NCBI GenBank assembly: GCA_001939145.1
Contig: LSRX01000058.1
Span: 1,068,543 to 1,132,542 of the forward strand
DNA length: 64,000 nucleotides
Reading direction: 5' to 3'
Origin: Symbiodinium microadriaticum
Lineage: Eukaryota > Sar > Dinophyceae > Suessiales > Symbiodiniaceae
This document shows, piece after piece, positions 10,246-23,699 of this stretch. Numbering within the stretch: the stretch's first letter is position 1; every line of letters begins with the position of its first letter. The translations under genes were made by a program, and so were the position numbers. A model generated the notes under the pieces. The model worked only from the letters and a program-made list of their open reading frames with translations, ran no database searches and was not told the origin of the DNA.

Positions 10246-13200
10246 GCCCATTCTACAACTCCTGTGAAGGTTGTGCCCCAGATGATGAAACCTCTTGTAC
10301 AGCCGATGCTGCTGCTAGTGACTGCTAGTGGATCGCAGATGAGTGCACACGATCAGCCTGGACAGGCTGGGCAGTGGCTGGACAATTACCCCCCTCAGCA
10401 TTCTTTGAGCGACGCCCAACAGCTTAATGGCGCCACATGGTGACTTGGGTCTGCAGTTTCTGTGCACTTTGCCGGTTGCTCCTTGGAAGCTCCGATGCAT
10501 GTCCACAATGGACCGGTAGATTTGAACGCATTGTCGGTTCCAAGAGCCGGCTGTCATCCACTTGCACCGCTTGACAACGACCTCGGCCAGAAGGAAAGTA
10601 GCTCCCTGTGCTGCTGGGGGAAACTACGAAAAGAACATCATGATCCCCACCTGACTCCCCTGTTTCGGTGGAGCTCTACGGCTAGACTCCTGGATAGCGC
10701 AGCATCCGTACAAAAGACAGCCCGCTGTAGGCATTCGGTCTCACCCCTTTTCCGCAGGGATTCGAAAGCCACGATTCATGGCGAACAACTCAACGATTGC
10801 GCTGCTCTTCATGCTCCTGTGTCCTTGCGAAGGTGGTCAGTGGGCTCGTGGCTGCGTGCGTTTCGGAGACCTGGTGGATCGGATGCCAAGGCTGCAGCTT
10901 GCCGCCACCCGCATTTCAGAGTTACAGAGCTGCAGGGAGAGGAGGCACCAAGGTGTCCGGCCACATGAACAGAGCACGAGGCACACAAACCAACACAGAC
11001 TGATGTAATTTCAATTCCCAACTGCAAATTACCGAATCCTTGTGAATGTGTTGCACATTAGGCTGCGGTGTAGGAGTCTGATGCGAGTGGCATCTCCTAC
11101 TATGCAGCAGCTTCGCCAGAGATTTCCAACTGGTATTGGTGGACGATGCTTCCACTTGAGCTGGAGTCCCGGTGCAACACAGCCGACCCTCAACCCTAAA
11201 CCTCGACAGTTCGATCGGAATCGCCGGCAGAAACCAGCTGTGCCTCGCCAAAAGACCCTCAATCCGAGAATCTGGCCAGGCTTCCTGGCGCCTGCCATGG
11301 TTCGAGGCTTTAGCTTTTTGGGTTCAGGCCCGCGCCGGTGATGGGCAGCCACTGGCCCCATCCAGGTGGCAAGGACAACTTGGTGAACACTGCCTAAACC
11401 TGCAGGGAATGCCTGGCGGAGTGGCCCAGAGCAAGGACAGCGGGAACCTCTTGAAATCGAGCGGAGTGGTGAAGCAACTGCTCCACTTTGCCAGGCTCTG
11501 TACCAACACTAGGTACGTCCCAGTCTGCTCGGTGAAGGAGCACACCCAGACAGCAACCAAGGGGCCGACGCACGGCGACACATAGCGTGGTGAGCAAGGA
11601 TTAAACCCTTCAAACATCTTCAAACCTCAAATCCTAAACACGTGTCGTGCCAATACTAGAGGTGGACTAGCTTGCGGCGAATGTGCGTTTCTGATGCAGA
11701 CGAAAACTGGCACATCTTGCCCAGTGTCCTTCATTCTGAAAACTTGCGGCAGGCCCGGGACTGGAGCAAACCCATTGCAACAGAACGCACTCACTGCGCA
11801 TGTTGCGTTTTTTTGAAGCATGCGCTATCAACTTGGGCTCTCCTTCTTCGGGCCACCTCTTCTGCAAAGACCGAAGAACTCAAGGAATTCTTTGTTTTTG
11901 GGGGTCCGCTTCACGGACAAGTTTCCCAGTCAGGTTCGGCAGTGTCGGCAATCCCTGATTGAAATCCAGGCCGACCGCCTCGTCAGTGCCCCAGCAATGT
12001 AATTACATTAGTGAACCTTGCCTGTCTGCTCAAAGCCACGGCTAGACATGCAGTGGCACGAGGCCTGGAAACGATTGAAGGGCCAACTGAACGTCCGAGG
12101 CTGCGCAACCTAGCATTCGGCCTGCTGCAATGGCCCGTCTGCGGGAACCCGGCGATTGCTGACAACTCAGCGAAGGGGCTATGACTCTGTCAAGAAGGAG
12201 GTGAGGGACAACGCGCGGAAAACAAAGCCTTGCGAGAGCACACGATGCTGCTGGCATTCGGCTTGCGTGCGTCAGTCGCCGCTTGAATTTGTTTGCAGCC
12301 CCACTTGCGGCCTGTTAGCACGAACATGTCTCTTGCTTAGATCCCTGAATCAAAGGATTTTGATCCAAACAACACCTCCCGGACTGCAGCCAGAGGCCGT
12401 ACTCTGCGATGCCAGGGAATCTTGCTTGACAAGCTTGCGAACTCCCCTTTCATCCTTAACAGAACCAGCCTCGCGAGGCCTCTCGCAACGGGGCCTGCGA
12501 GTGCTTCGGTTTGGGAGACTTCGGGACTGTGCAAAGCAACGAAGTGCCATAGCCGGGGTGAGGACTGTTCGGAGTGGTGCTAAAGTGGAAAAAGGCCGCA
12601 TGCTGTCATGTGCCTACACTTGGAAGTTAGAAACCGAAGAACTTGATGCCCATCTGGTCAGCCTACCAAGGGAAGCTGGACAGGATCTCAACGAATCGTG
12701 GCGCGAACATCCCAAAGCAGCTTTGAACTGGATATATCTGGCTTGGGAGATACAGCAAAACAACACCTTGCTGCGATAAAGTCAATGCAGCTTTGCTCTA
12801 TATAGCACTTCGAAGCAAGTGATGCTCGGCTGTACGACGGACAATCACAAGACTCGGGCTCAGCTTGAAGTGAGAGCTCCGATATTGCTGCTAGTGGGAA
12901 CAGATCATGAAAAAAACGCTCACATGACCACGACCTTCAGTGCGACGCAGCCAAATGCGTGGTCGCACGTGCCAAGCCAACCGAGGCCTCCTCACATCAG
13001 AATCGGCCAGCAAGAAAGCGCCATGACTGGAACAGCCGTAGCTTTCGATCTGCACTTCCGTATCACAAGTTCCTCGGAGCCGTTCTGCCTCGGCTGACTG
13101 AGCTCGCATGCACAGAGCCTGGGAGTGCTCTGAGCGCCACGCACCGCTGTTCAACCCCGACGCTAGCATCCACAAAAGCACAAGCACTAACCAGAGCAAG

Positions 13201-16200
13201 TTCGGCAGAAATCCCTATGTCACTGAGCCTTGTGGACGTCCTGGGTGATGCTCGTGGAAAACAGGCCGGGAGTCGAGAGCCTGCACCCTATAGGGCCCCA
13301 GGAGTGCCCAGAACGCAGCATGGACGGATGAAACAAGGGTTAGCCAACTGGCCGAGGTTTTAAAAAGCCGAGCTATAGGGCCGCCAACTTGACCTCAGGG
13401 AGCCCCGGCAAGAGGCAGCAACGCCAAGCCGACTCGCTGACGGCCCCTCGCAAGTCCCGACACTTGTTAAGACCAGCTGTTGGAAGCAAAAAGCTCGCTC
13501 GTCTTCAAAGCCTACGGACGTCATGACCTTGGCCGTGGAAAACGCGGAACAACTTCGGCAGCTCCAGCTCATGTGAAGACATCACGAATAGCCTGAAGCT
13601 TTTCGAGCAAATGGCAAGGCAGCACTGGTGGCGTGTCACGCCACGACCGCAGCCATGCGCGCAAACTCAAGCACCAGAGTGGGGTTTGGAAGCGTTCGGC
13701 GGGCTTTTGTGCAGGCCAGCCAAGGGCCGACATAACAGCGCTCCGGCAAGCTTGTTGGACCTCCGACTTCGCAAAGCTATGCAGCAGTGCACTTTGTTAA
13801 GACTTTGATGAGTGCAGCTTGAAAACCGGATTTAGCTGCAGCTGTGTCCAAGGCAGAACGCCTGTCTCCAGTGCTCCAAACGACCCCGAACCCATCGATG
13901 GCGCCCAGCAGCACCGGAATATCAGCGTTCATTTTGTTTGGAGTCATATGGCACTTACACCCTCAGCAACGCGCATGGCAAGGCTGAGACATCTGTCAGG
14001 CTGGCATGCAGGCCGGACAGGGGCCACACTTTGCAGCTGTATGCAGGTGTGCTTCCACTGCATGCCCAACACAACTGGACCCTTTCCCCGGCATAGTTGC
14101 AGCGAGTTGCAACCTGTACTCAAAACTTTGATGTTGATCGACGGAGGCACCTGCAGCAGTGCGAGCAAACATTGCCAACATTGCTCCGCATGCCGTGCCA
14201 CAGCCCCTTCGCATGATCTGCCACGCGTCGCTCGTGCAAGACCACTACATGCAAGCCGACATGCAGCCACAGCTTTGGAAAGCCCACTGGGTTTGTGGCA
14301 GGGTCACCTGCTTCGGTCGCTTTGGAACCTCTGCTGCCGCAGCAGCTGAAACTTGTATCTTGCAGTCACTGTTCCGCGTAGTGCTTTGGCGGCGGTCGAC
14401 GCGCGCGGACCCATGGCCGACTGACGCACAGCCTGTCTGGCCAAGGGTCTTGTGCCGCAACGGGTTGCCTTGCCCAAGATCCTCGGCCTTGATGGCCCTG
14501 TAAGACACACTTGACAAGGCCTAGGCCTAGAGCGCCCTAAACCTGCCCTACTTCAAGCCCGCTGCTGTGCATGGCCTGGAGCGGCTGTCGACCGCTCGCG
14601 GTTGTGGCCGGATCTTGGCCCACAGTCAAGTCAAGGATAGAAAATTCAAGATCAGGTTGGGAGTTTGACCTGCGACATGCCCTTCAGCCCGAGGACGCGG
14701 TCCAACACCGATGATTGAAGCTGCAAGATGCACAACGGCCGATGCAAAACCTCGAAGCCATCAAGTAAGATTCAGGCTTGACAAGAGCTGGCGCAACTGG
14801 GGCCCCGACCTGCTGTACATGCGACCAACATCGCCTGCAAGACATGCAACCATTAACCACGAAAACCTTAAAAGCGCAGCGTCCTGCTAGAAATCTGGAA
14901 ACACGCTCAACCCCAAATCTCGAGATCCATGTTTCGGTGGGGGTGGGGAAAAGAGGGCAAGGAACGCGAAAAGAACAACGAGCAGCAATAGGAGCAGCCA
15001 CAGCAACAGGAAGACGATCAGCTGATCAGCCAGGCTTGGTCATCAACTTCAAAATTCAATCCCCAGAGTTGGGCTTAAATATAATGCCTTGTCAAACATG
15101 TCCTTGCGTGTGGCACGTGTGGCATACATATTTGGGGAAAACAAATCAGAAGCCAGCTGAGAACTGAACGCTTCGTGGGCAGCTTTTAAACCAACACGAT
15201 TCAGAAACGCTGACTGTAACAGAAACTCGGGCCACTAGATGCCACTAGCTGTGGCTTCATAAAGGCGTGTTCCCCCAGGCTGCAAACGGCTCGCTGAAAC
15301 CGCGCGTGTAAGGCAGGCACGTGCCCATCAACTCATGTGCCATCTTGCAGCTCGTCAACATGATGGATGCTATAATGGCAATGAAACGTACCATGTAAAC
15401 ATCACGGGCGTGATGATGTAATGTTTGGGTCAACTGTCGCGTCATGCCTCTTCCCAAACCATGACTGCGCAGTGTTCATGGCATGAGTGAGCCAGTCAAG
15501 AAAAAACAACATGCCTTGGGCACATACTGAGCTAATGCAGCTAAAGTGGTGGGGGGCCAACACATGAGGAAGCTCAAGAGTCCGTATCCCAAGTTCCTGT
15601 CTTTATGCTGACTTGCCAGCTTCCGTCTCCATCTCCTAGGTGTTGACAGGGATCTCTGTCAGGAGCTAACGCAAATTTTCCCCTCGCTAGCCTAGTTCCA
15701 CCTTGTCTTTTGGACCAATCGTCGTTCCGAAGACCTAGACTTACTTGCCGTCTTTGTTCTTGTACGCTTGGTCGTTACAGCATCCAAGAAAAGCAGTCTT
15801 TTTGGTAAGAATATAAAAAACTCAGAAGAACTACTATGATGGCACTGAAAATGTGGATGTACCTGGCAATCAGGCAAGCGACTTAAACTCATGACACAGC
15901 TATCAAGTTTTGCAAGTGGTTGCGACAATGCTACCTCCGAGTGCTGGACGTGAATCACAGAACTCGCATTCGACTATTGACACGGACTGCGGCCGCTGGT
16001 TTTAAACCAAGCGAGCTGCTTCAATTGTGGTTCTGAAGCGGCGAGCTGCGCCAAATGCGCGCACTCGCGTGTACACAAGAAACACGATCCAAATGTCACA
16101 TAGAACTATGGTAACTATATAGGTTCTTGCTTCAGCCAGGTTCTCCCTGGACAGTCGTTTCCAGCGTATCCCAGTTGTGGGATCTTTGCAGGAATGTGAA

Positions 16201-16340
16201 ACACGAGCCAGGAACCAGCCGGCACCATGGATGAACGCCTGGGCTGCACAGCAGGAACAATTTGCTGCGTTGAGTCTGTGTGTTTGGGAGAGCTTTGGTT
16301 ACAGTGGCCAGGCACACTGAACAACAAGAAGAAGCCAAGC
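10246..16340. other. long stretch without a supported gene
   Basis: Scattered open frames occur on both strands (for example 12,156-12,779 plus, 13,819-14,349 plus and 13,944-14,270 minus). None shows a recognisable domain, a consistent chain of splice-bounded exons or a shared frame. The stretch may hold intron sequence of minus-strand genes on either side. Short CCCTAAA-like words occur near 11,190, but no array. Confidence 0.4.
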
Positions 16341-16344
16341 TTCC

Positions 16345-16613
16345 TCAAAACGCCATTGGCAGTGGTGCCGCCGCCTCAGCCTGAGCCTCCTCTGCCTTGG
16401 GCTCCTCCGCCTTGGGCTCCTCCGCTTTCGGCTCCTCCGCTTTCGGCTCCTCCGCTTTCGGCTCCTCCGCCTTCGGCTCCTCCGCCTTCGGCTCCTCCGC
16501 CTTCGGCTCCTCAGCTTTCGGCTCCTCCGCCTTCGGCTCCTCCTGTGCGTCGGCCGACGCAGCCTCGGGCGCAGCCTCTTGCGACGCCTCCGGCACGGCC
16601 TCCGGCACTTTGA
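16345..16613 (-). CDS. exon with Pro-Lys-Ala-Glu-Glu repeats
   Basis: After a TAG acceptor-like site near 16,614, the minus strand reads VKVPEAVPEASQEAAPEAAS, then ADAQ, then about 10 units of EEPKA, ending AEAAAPLPMAF. The 15-bp units differ only at third codon positions (AAG/AAA, CCG/CCC, GCG/GCT/GCA), so the peptide is constant while the DNA drifts. That is good evidence that the repeat is translated. Such acidic Ala/Glu/Pro/Lys stretches are usually disordered. The rest of the gene was not found. Confidence 0.5.
16395..16537 (-). repeat. 15-bp coding minisatellite
   Basis: About 10 tandem copies of a 15-bp unit (minus strand GCGGAGGAGCCGAAG), in frame with the Ala-Glu-Glu-Pro-Lys coding repeat. 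Confidence 0.9.
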
Positions 16614-16619
16614 CCTAGG

Positions 16620-17300
16620 TCTGAAGCATGCCTTGCCAGAACTGCCGAGCGCTTAACAAAGGCAGCAAAAAGCAAGACTACGTGTAGTGCGAAGACCGGA
16701 AAGCACCAGATGAATTCTGTTCTTCAAGTCTTTCAAGGAGTTGTCCCTTCTTTTCAAGCATGCTGCAATGCCTGTCGCTCATGAGAAGGGCAGGCAGGAA
16801 GCTGCAGCAAGGCCATCAGCTGTTGAATCGAAAAGGGGACAATCAAACAGTGGCAATCGCAACAAGAAGCAAAGGACGAGCGCCGCAAACAAGCCACCCA
16901 CCCCGAGCAAAGGAGCAGCGAGCCCTGAGTAGATTGAGTACATATGCCCGCAAGGAACAAAAGCAACAGCAGCAGCAACGGCAATCAGTGGCGCACTGAT
17001 AACAAAAGCCTGGCGCCAGAAACCCCAAACCCTATAACTTCCCTAAACCACATCCAAAGGGCAGGTTCCGTTGACTTCGCGAAATCGCTCTTGTCCCGGG
17101 ACATCGCTGCAACGTCCTTTCCATCCTCGCTTAAACGGCGCTGAACACTGCGAAACATGGAACAACATACGCCAACATGTAGAATGTAGATATGATGCAG
17201 GGCTGCCACACCCCCACTGTGTTTGCAATTCTATACAGAAACTCTAATCCCTGCTGTGAAGATGTAGGCCGCCGCGTGGGCCCCAAGTCTCAAGGCTTCA
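16620..17300. other. spacer or intron, no supported exon
   Basis: Contains a short CAG-rich patch (about 16,965-16,990) and CCCAAACCCTATAACTTCCC near 17,025. No convincing exon was seen. Confidence 0.4.
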
Positions 17301-17309
17301 GGGGGCCTT

Positions 17310-18165
17310 CCAGTTCACCCAGTCGCCGCCGTCCGTCATCAGCTCGAGCTCTTCGAGGATCCTGGAATCGATTGCAAACATTTACAAACGGTTAAACATC
17401 TGCTCGCGGCGGAGGGGGATGAAAGCTCCGTACCCTGCTACCCCGAGTCCGAACACTTCCCTCTCGTCGGCTCGGTGGGTGAGCCCGGTTATCTTCAAAA
17501 GACCTTGCAAACCTTCAGAATTATGCACCTTACAAGGTCTGAGCAAAGCTGCTGAGCAACTTGGCCATCATCCCTCAACCCTCCCTGAAGCTAGACACCC
17601 TGGGAACTCTACTTGTAGACCCCCGAGCTGCTACGTTGAGGGGCCAAATGCTTTCTCTGAAGCTGAGGAGACGGCTGGTCATTGGAATACCCAGCGGCCC
17701 GGACCTCGGAGCAGATGCTTCGTCTGGAGCCCAGGGAGCTCTCAAAAGCTTGGCTGCAGGCCTGGTTCCAAAATCCGACCCATTCGGCCTTGCATGCAAA
17801 GCCCGGTTCTCCCACTTCCCTCTCGTCAGCACGACTGGCTCGCCTTTGTGATGCTTCCGTTGCCATCGTCGTCCACTTCATCAAACATGGCCTTCGCATT
17901 CACCTTGGAAGGGCTGTTCCAAGTCCACAGCGCTGGGGAGTGTAGGGAGACGGCGCCTTCGCAAAACTGCTGAAGAACTTGTGGGCCTGCAGGCGATTCT
18001 TCGAGGGTAATACGAGCTCTGCCACATGCAAGCGCGATTTCGCAAATCGGCCTCCTCCTTCGTAATGGTGCCACTAGTGTCTTTGTCCATCTTGTCGAAA
18101 AGTTCCTGGAGCAAGACAAGCAATCCTAGCACAATGGCTCCAATGCTTGTGGATGAACCGGGCAT
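17310..18165 (-). CDS. small EF-hand calcium-binding protein
   Basis: Three minus-strand exon pieces fit one family. LQELFDKMDKDTSGTITKEE (about 18,125-18,050) is a complete EF loop (DKDTSGTITKEE). KVNAKAMFDEVDDDGNGSIT (about 17,920-17,845) is a second loop (DVDDDGNGSITK-like). ILEELELMTDGGDWVNWKAP (about 17,375-17,315) matches the C-terminal helix-plus-GG.WV.W ending I associate with small two-EF-hand proteins common in dinoflagellates. Calcium binding is expected because the acidic positions of both loops are present. Exon borders are approximate, and parts between the loops were not found. The upstream exons at 18,555-18,870 could belong to this gene or to a neighbour. Confidence 0.65.
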
Positions 18166-18554
18166 TGAAACCCAAGACGACTTGACCGGTCCTCAACCTT
18201 GGATTTTGCGTCCGCAGAGAGCGTTCGCATGCCTGACAAGCACACTAGTAGTGCTTGTGGCACAACAAAGTGTGACAAACCAAGGCTTCGGCCAGCACTA
18301 CCACCGCAGCCCATCTTGTAATGTTTACAAGGCTCGCTTGGAGGGGCGGAGGGGTGCTGGAAAGGGCTGCAGGCACAAAGCAAACAAGGCCAAATGCCAG
18401 GAGGCCGACCCGTCAAGTGGAACCCCGTGCTGCTGGCTTGGAAAACAGAGAGCTCTTTCAGCGGAGCGACAGGGTCCTGCCGCTTTCCATGCTCCGCACC
18501 TAGCAGCTAGCACTTTTTTCGAGCAGCTCACAGCCACTGGCCTGCTCCAGCCGG

Positions 18555-18870
18555 CCTAAGAAAAAGCCTTTGCCTTTGCTTTTGGCAATCTTAACGGAGA
18601 AGGGTGAAGCACTGCGAGCTTCGACTATTGCCACCTTGCGACTCGAGTGAACCGCTTGCCTCCGGTCCATGAGCAGGTGGCGACGCGGGCCTGACCTGCT
18701 CTCACTGATGTCCTCTCCTACCAGATTTTGCGCAAGAGGCCGATGGCATGCGCAGGTCCACGTCGAAGGTCTTCACGTCTCTTGCCAACTTGAACGGCAT
18801 CGCAGACATCATGAGAAGCGCTGCATCCAAGCCCTGCTCCTTCGAGCGGCCGGGCTGATCCACCGACGAT
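18555..18870 (-). CDS. two unrecognised exons upstream of the EF-hand gene
   Basis: The first exon (about 18,850-18,728) encodes GLDAALLMMSAMPFKLARDV continuing to KTFDVDLRMPSASCAKS and ends at a GTAGGAG donor. The second (about 18,640-18,550) encodes SRKVAIVEARSASPFSVKIA followed by KSKGKGFFLG. Both look coding, but no family is recognised. They may be the end of the large modular protein gene to the right. Confidence 0.35.
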
Positions 18871-19269
18871 CACTCATATGACGATCTTGATGGGGGCCGC
18901 CCGCGGCATTGGCTCGCGTTTTCTCATCGCTCAGCTCGACCCCCGTGCCACTAAGACTCACTAAGACCAAGAAGTGTCAGAGTGAATGCCGCAGCCAGCC
19001 GGGCCAGAACACGCTGCTGGCAGCAGCCGACTTCCACATCGGGGATGGGCTCCTGTCAGGAACGCAAGTTTTAATGCCCAACTTCAAGATTTTCAGGCTT
19101 CGCTATGCGAGCTGCAGGCTGCAGATCCTCATTCTCGCTGGGACCGAGAAGAGGAAAGCGGAGAGCCTCCGCGCCTCCCAGGGAATCATCTGGGAAACGG
19201 CAGCGTTTTGAGCCGTCGACATGTTGAGACCAGGACACTCGAGCAAGTAAGTTGGCGGCAGATGTCAAG

Positions 19270-22200
19270 CATCCTGGGGCAGGACGTGAAAAAGGGATAC
19301 ATGAGATTCTCGGCTCGCCACTCTGCAGCCGTGGCTCCACACGTTCTCTGCTGGCTCCCCAGTCAGCTTGACTCCACAACGAATGCTCACGTCACCAGGT
19401 GTGACAGTTGAAGCAGCCAGGAGGGTCACAAAGGCCTCTGACTTCGCATCGGACGCAACCATTTAAAAGGAATGCAAATGGCTCTTCGCGAACTACTCAA
19501 GTGCCGAAGCTTTGCAGCTAGTGGTCGCTGCAGAGGCTAGACACATGCTACGCCAAGCCTAGCATGTAGTATGTAAGCTACTCGGCGGCAGCGGATCACA
19601 TCGCGGTGCTCCCTGCCTGTGACGATGTCACCGTCGGGCTGCCTCGTGCCAGTGGCAGGCCCTCGACTGTCAGCGAAAACTCCTCGCGTTGTGGCCGAAG
19701 GAACCGACATTGGCTGTTCTCAGGACCTGTATATCGAACTGGTAAACCGTCCTCGTCATACTGCACTCCGCTGGGAGGCAGCAAGCGCAGTGCCTCGATG
19801 CTCCCGGTGGCAACGGGCATCATCCTGAACATTCTGAGACTCTAAGCTGGGAAGAAGCCCCAACACTCCTCCAAAATGCACCCCATTCAATAGCAGCAAG
19901 CTTTCACGGCTCGCGTCTGATCGAAGCGGAAGGAGGTCTCCAGCACCAGCCGCGTCGAGGCAGCGTTTCGGCTGCGCAAGATCCTTGGAATCGGAACCAG
20001 CACCTTCCGACTCCCATCCGGGAAACGAACATGCCCGTACCTTCTTCCACTTGTACACATCCAGCACAGAACCGTGGCACAATACTGAGCAGTGTATGTG
20101 ATGCTGCGACTAAAATTAAAAGGCACCAGCAAAGGTACACACCGCAACCAACAAGGATCCTCAGTATAAGGAACCAAAGTTTCAACCCAACCTCCAGACA
20201 AGACTTTCGCGGCCCCGGCTCAAGCTTGGGGCGGTCAGCGGCCAGAGCCCTGCACTGAGCAAGTCCGGTGCAGCCAGGGAAGTCGCGGCATCCACCAAAC
20301 CCCTGCCGAGCTGGGGTAGTGGGGTGTATGCTCTCACACTCGGAATCCTCTTCCCGGCATCAAAAAACATCACCCCAGTTCACCGCCTGTCGGCAGTGAA
20401 GACCTCCACGCGGAATCGGGGGTCTTCCGCTGCATCCGGCAGGGTGATGGCCAAAGCAAAAGCCCAAGATCCAACGGGAAGCGGCTGCGTGAGGAGGACC
20501 TCCGTGTGGGACTCGTTTGCCTTAGCTTACATCCAAGCTGTTTGCCTTGGCTTTCAAGCGCCACGCAATCTAAATCGGGGCAAAGTTGCTGCTTGTTGAC
20601 AATACGGCCCAAACCGTCTTAAAGACATCGGCCAGCGCGGCGCTCCTCGCACGTCTGCAGCGTCTTCGCAGGTCGGCTGGCCATAGCCTTCAGGGATTTC
20701 TGTAACCCATGTTGAAACAAAGGGGGCTTGGCATGAATCTGTGCCTTCTGGTGGGGTGACACGGATGATCCCGACCTGGGACGTGCATTCAAACAACGGA
20801 CGTAACCTGCACCTGAGACATGTTGGGCCTATGCGGACAAGAGTCTTGTGACTCCTGGTCCAGGCGCATCGTGAAGACCAGCCCAGTCAGGTTGAGCCCC
20901 GCCAGGTTGGCCTAGGATTCCATCGCGAAGAAGATCTGTGCCACAGAGTCCTACGGTGACCACTAAAGCCCTCGCCTCAGTTTCGAATTATCTTCACGAT
21001 CCAAAATCGTTTTCTGCACTAGCGCGACCAAGATGGCATGCTTCACGCTGCCCCACATGGGAGCCACATTGGCCCCGTCCACGTAGCCCCAGGATTGGGC
21101 AGCCAGGTCCTCACCGACCTCTCCATCCGTTGCCAACACGAACCACGCCGTGTCCGTGGTCGTCTCCTGCAAATTGCGACTGAATCTACCCGCTTGGACT
21201 TTGAACTTCCGCGGGCGCGCGCGGGTGCCCGCCTCTACACTCAAACGTAGACATGCCACAAAATCGATCGGTCGTCCCCAAAAATGCCAAATTCAGGCGC
21301 CCCTAGAATAGGAAACTCGAACCGACAAAGGAAGCACAGAGAGCCCGGTGCGACTCTGCACCGCTCCAGCGAGGCGGCCACTTGGAGCTCGACCTGCAGA
21401 AAAAAAAGCAGAGAGGACTTATATACAGGTGGCCTGGAGCAAAAAAGGCACCGTGAGTTTTGAGGCAGTTCCACCTCAAGACTGAAGTAGATACACTTGA
21501 CATAGGCTTCCCAAAGAATCCATGGGGTCTGGGGCGCTTTAGTACGGGCCCTGGTGCCTCCCAGCCAGCTGAAAGGTCTTGGAAGCCCAGGGAGGCCATG
21601 GATCGGCCCTCCGGTCCAGGCGAGGCATCGCTCAAAAGCCAGCCAGGGGGCGGCAGCACCAGGAGCCATGCACTGAGAAGCCTCGAAACATCACGGAAAC
21701 CCCATTTCACCCACCCTTCTTCTGCTACTACACCTCGGCCTTGAGGCCCTATATGGACCAAACAGAATCCCCCAAACTTTATTTAATTTGTCCTTCCGCT
21801 TAGGAGCCAGGGCTTCAGAAGCAGCCGCGCGAAGGTGCGGCCACCCGGCGGAGGGCTTCCCATGGAGAGCTGCAGCGACAAGGCGGGCAAGGGCCAGGCT
21901 CCTCCGGTTTTCTCTCTGCTCTTGGGGAGTGGCTGCTGGGTGTTTTTTCAGGGCAAGAGGTATCGCTGGACGAAGACAGGCTCAGGCTAAGCCCACCTCG
22001 CAGCGGCAGGCTGAAGCCGAGATCACTCGTAGCCACCTCGGGAGAGAGGTTGTCCAAGCCCGATTGCCAGAGAATGGGGAGCCTGAGAGCTTGGGCCGAG
22101 CTGCGGGCAGCGGCGTAGCGTCAAAGACGTCAAGAAGCCAAAAGCCGCCAGGGGGCTCCTCGTAGCTGAAGGAAAGCGCCCAAACCTCATCAAGATCTTC

Positions 22201-22424
22201 CGGACAAGGGGGGGGGCCACTCGGCAAGCATGGCTTGGCCAAGGCACCGTGAGAGAGTAGGTTCGAGGCCTGCAGTCGAAAGAACTGCGTCTATTGAACG
22301 GCATTGACAATGCAAGCTTTCTGCGCCTGGCAAGGAGCTCTTCAACGAGCGTCATGCTAAGGCTGCTAGTGGTGAAGGATGTCGCGTTGGCCAAAGGAAC
22401 CTTAGCCGCAACGTTTGGAGGCAC
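19270..22424 (-). CDS. exons of a large modular extracellular protein, downstream part
   Basis: Minus-strand pieces include NATSFTTSSLSMTLVEELLA (near 22,370) and EDLDEVWALSFSYEEPPGGF (near 22,180). Further left are TDTAWFVLATDGEVGEDLAA (near 21,150), CTSQVGIIRVTPPEGTDSC (near 20,770) and HTEVLLTQPLPVGSWAFALA (near 20,490), then FPDGSRKVLVPIPRI (near 20,010), ALRLLPPSGVQYDEDGLPVR (near 19,780) and AKSEAFVTLLAASTVTPGDV (near 19,440). The 'R(V/L)xPPxG' words match the repeated module of the exons at 25.9-32.7 kb, so this is either the same gene or a tandem relative. Function is unknown. Chaining and frames between pieces are not resolved. Confidence 0.45.
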
Positions 22425-22559
22425 AGGCTTGGTGTGGCCGCTGAAATTGGGGAAGATACAGAAAGTCTAAGACTGCTTCGAGAGACCGTGTGCAGGACCT
22501 CTCCTGCAGCGACCTGCAGCTTCACGCCAAGCCGACATGCCCCAAAGTGACTTAGACTA

Positions 22560-23430
22560 AGAAGCAGGGTTTACCTACTTGAAGAAGTGGCTGCTACATA
22601 CCTTGCTTTAGACCAGTTGATGTGGCTGCGAAACTGCCTCGGCCAAGCTTGCGCCAGTCGCCTGGAGCTCCCAGGTTCTCGGAGAGGACAGCGTCAGACG
22701 TGCCTTGGGCGTCTGGGGCGCCGAAAGGTCCTAGCTGTGAGGTCGACAAGTCGAAGCCCAAGTTGCCATTGCTTTGGCTGGCTGCCCAGAGGAGAAGGTA
22801 AGGGACAGCCAGGCGGCTTCTCCCAATCCTGCCATCTGCCATACCGATGGGATGACCCAGGCCCCGGACTCCGGACCAAGACTTTGGGCAAGGAGCTGGC
22901 AGGCAATGAAGCGATGAGTGGGTTCTCCGAAGGCAGAAGCTGACGCCAGAGTGTCGCTTCATGGCACACTATGCCTCAAACGCAGGACCCACACGAAGCT
23001 CCGGCAAATTCTGAAAGGATTGACGCTGCTATGGCACTTCCCGGCAACCGAAAGCCACGAAGTCCCAGCACTTCCTCCATGATGTCGTAAGCACCTTCCG
23101 GTCATCACATAACCGATGATATAACAACCTCAACAGCCTCAGCACGAACGAGAGGAGATACAAGGATGCAGTTACAGTGCAATGCACCATCCACATGACA
23201 CACTACAGCCACAAAATAGAAGCGGTTTTGGCTCACATCCAGGCCCACCCAGCCTTCGCCAAACATCGTTGCCAGGTGGAAAGTCGTTGGGCCGCCTCCA
23301 CGTCCCAAGCGAACGGGACCCAGCCTGAAAGGACAGCAATGCGGGCCTTTCTCCGAAACCCTCTGCAAGCCTCCAGAGCATGGGTTGAGCGAAACAAATC
23401 CATGCATGAGCTTCTTGCTCAAATTCATGC
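22560..23430 (-). CDS. weak exon candidates
   Basis: The minus strand shows ATLWRQLLPSENPLIASLPA (near 22,960-22,900) and FHLATMFGEGWVGLDVSQNR continuing FYFVAVVCHVDG (near 23,280-23,180). Both have coding-like composition, but no recognised family and no clear splice chain. They lie between the two blocks of modular-protein exons and could be part of that gene. Confidence 0.25.
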
Positions 23431-23699
23431 AATATACCGTAATATAACCACATACCCATTCCTTTGTACCCTACAACCCTAAGCCCGAACCTTAAGCAGG
23501 GAGCCAGATCTCTCGCCGGCTCCAGGGCTGTAGGGCCAGCAACAGCAAAAGCCGTGGGCCAAAGGCTTCCAGCACGAGGCCTCCCAAAAGAGAGAGACAA
23601 CAGGCTTGGGGCTTTGCTAGAGTTTCTTGGATTGTTAGGGCCTTCGGCTTTTCGGGTTAGTGAATTTAAAGCTGTCAACTGGGACCTCTTGACAAAATG

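Noticed and set aside
12156-12779. Plus-strand open frame of 207 codons
   Set aside because: No recognisable domain, no coding-like neighbours, wrong strand for this array; probably chance in GC-rich DNA.
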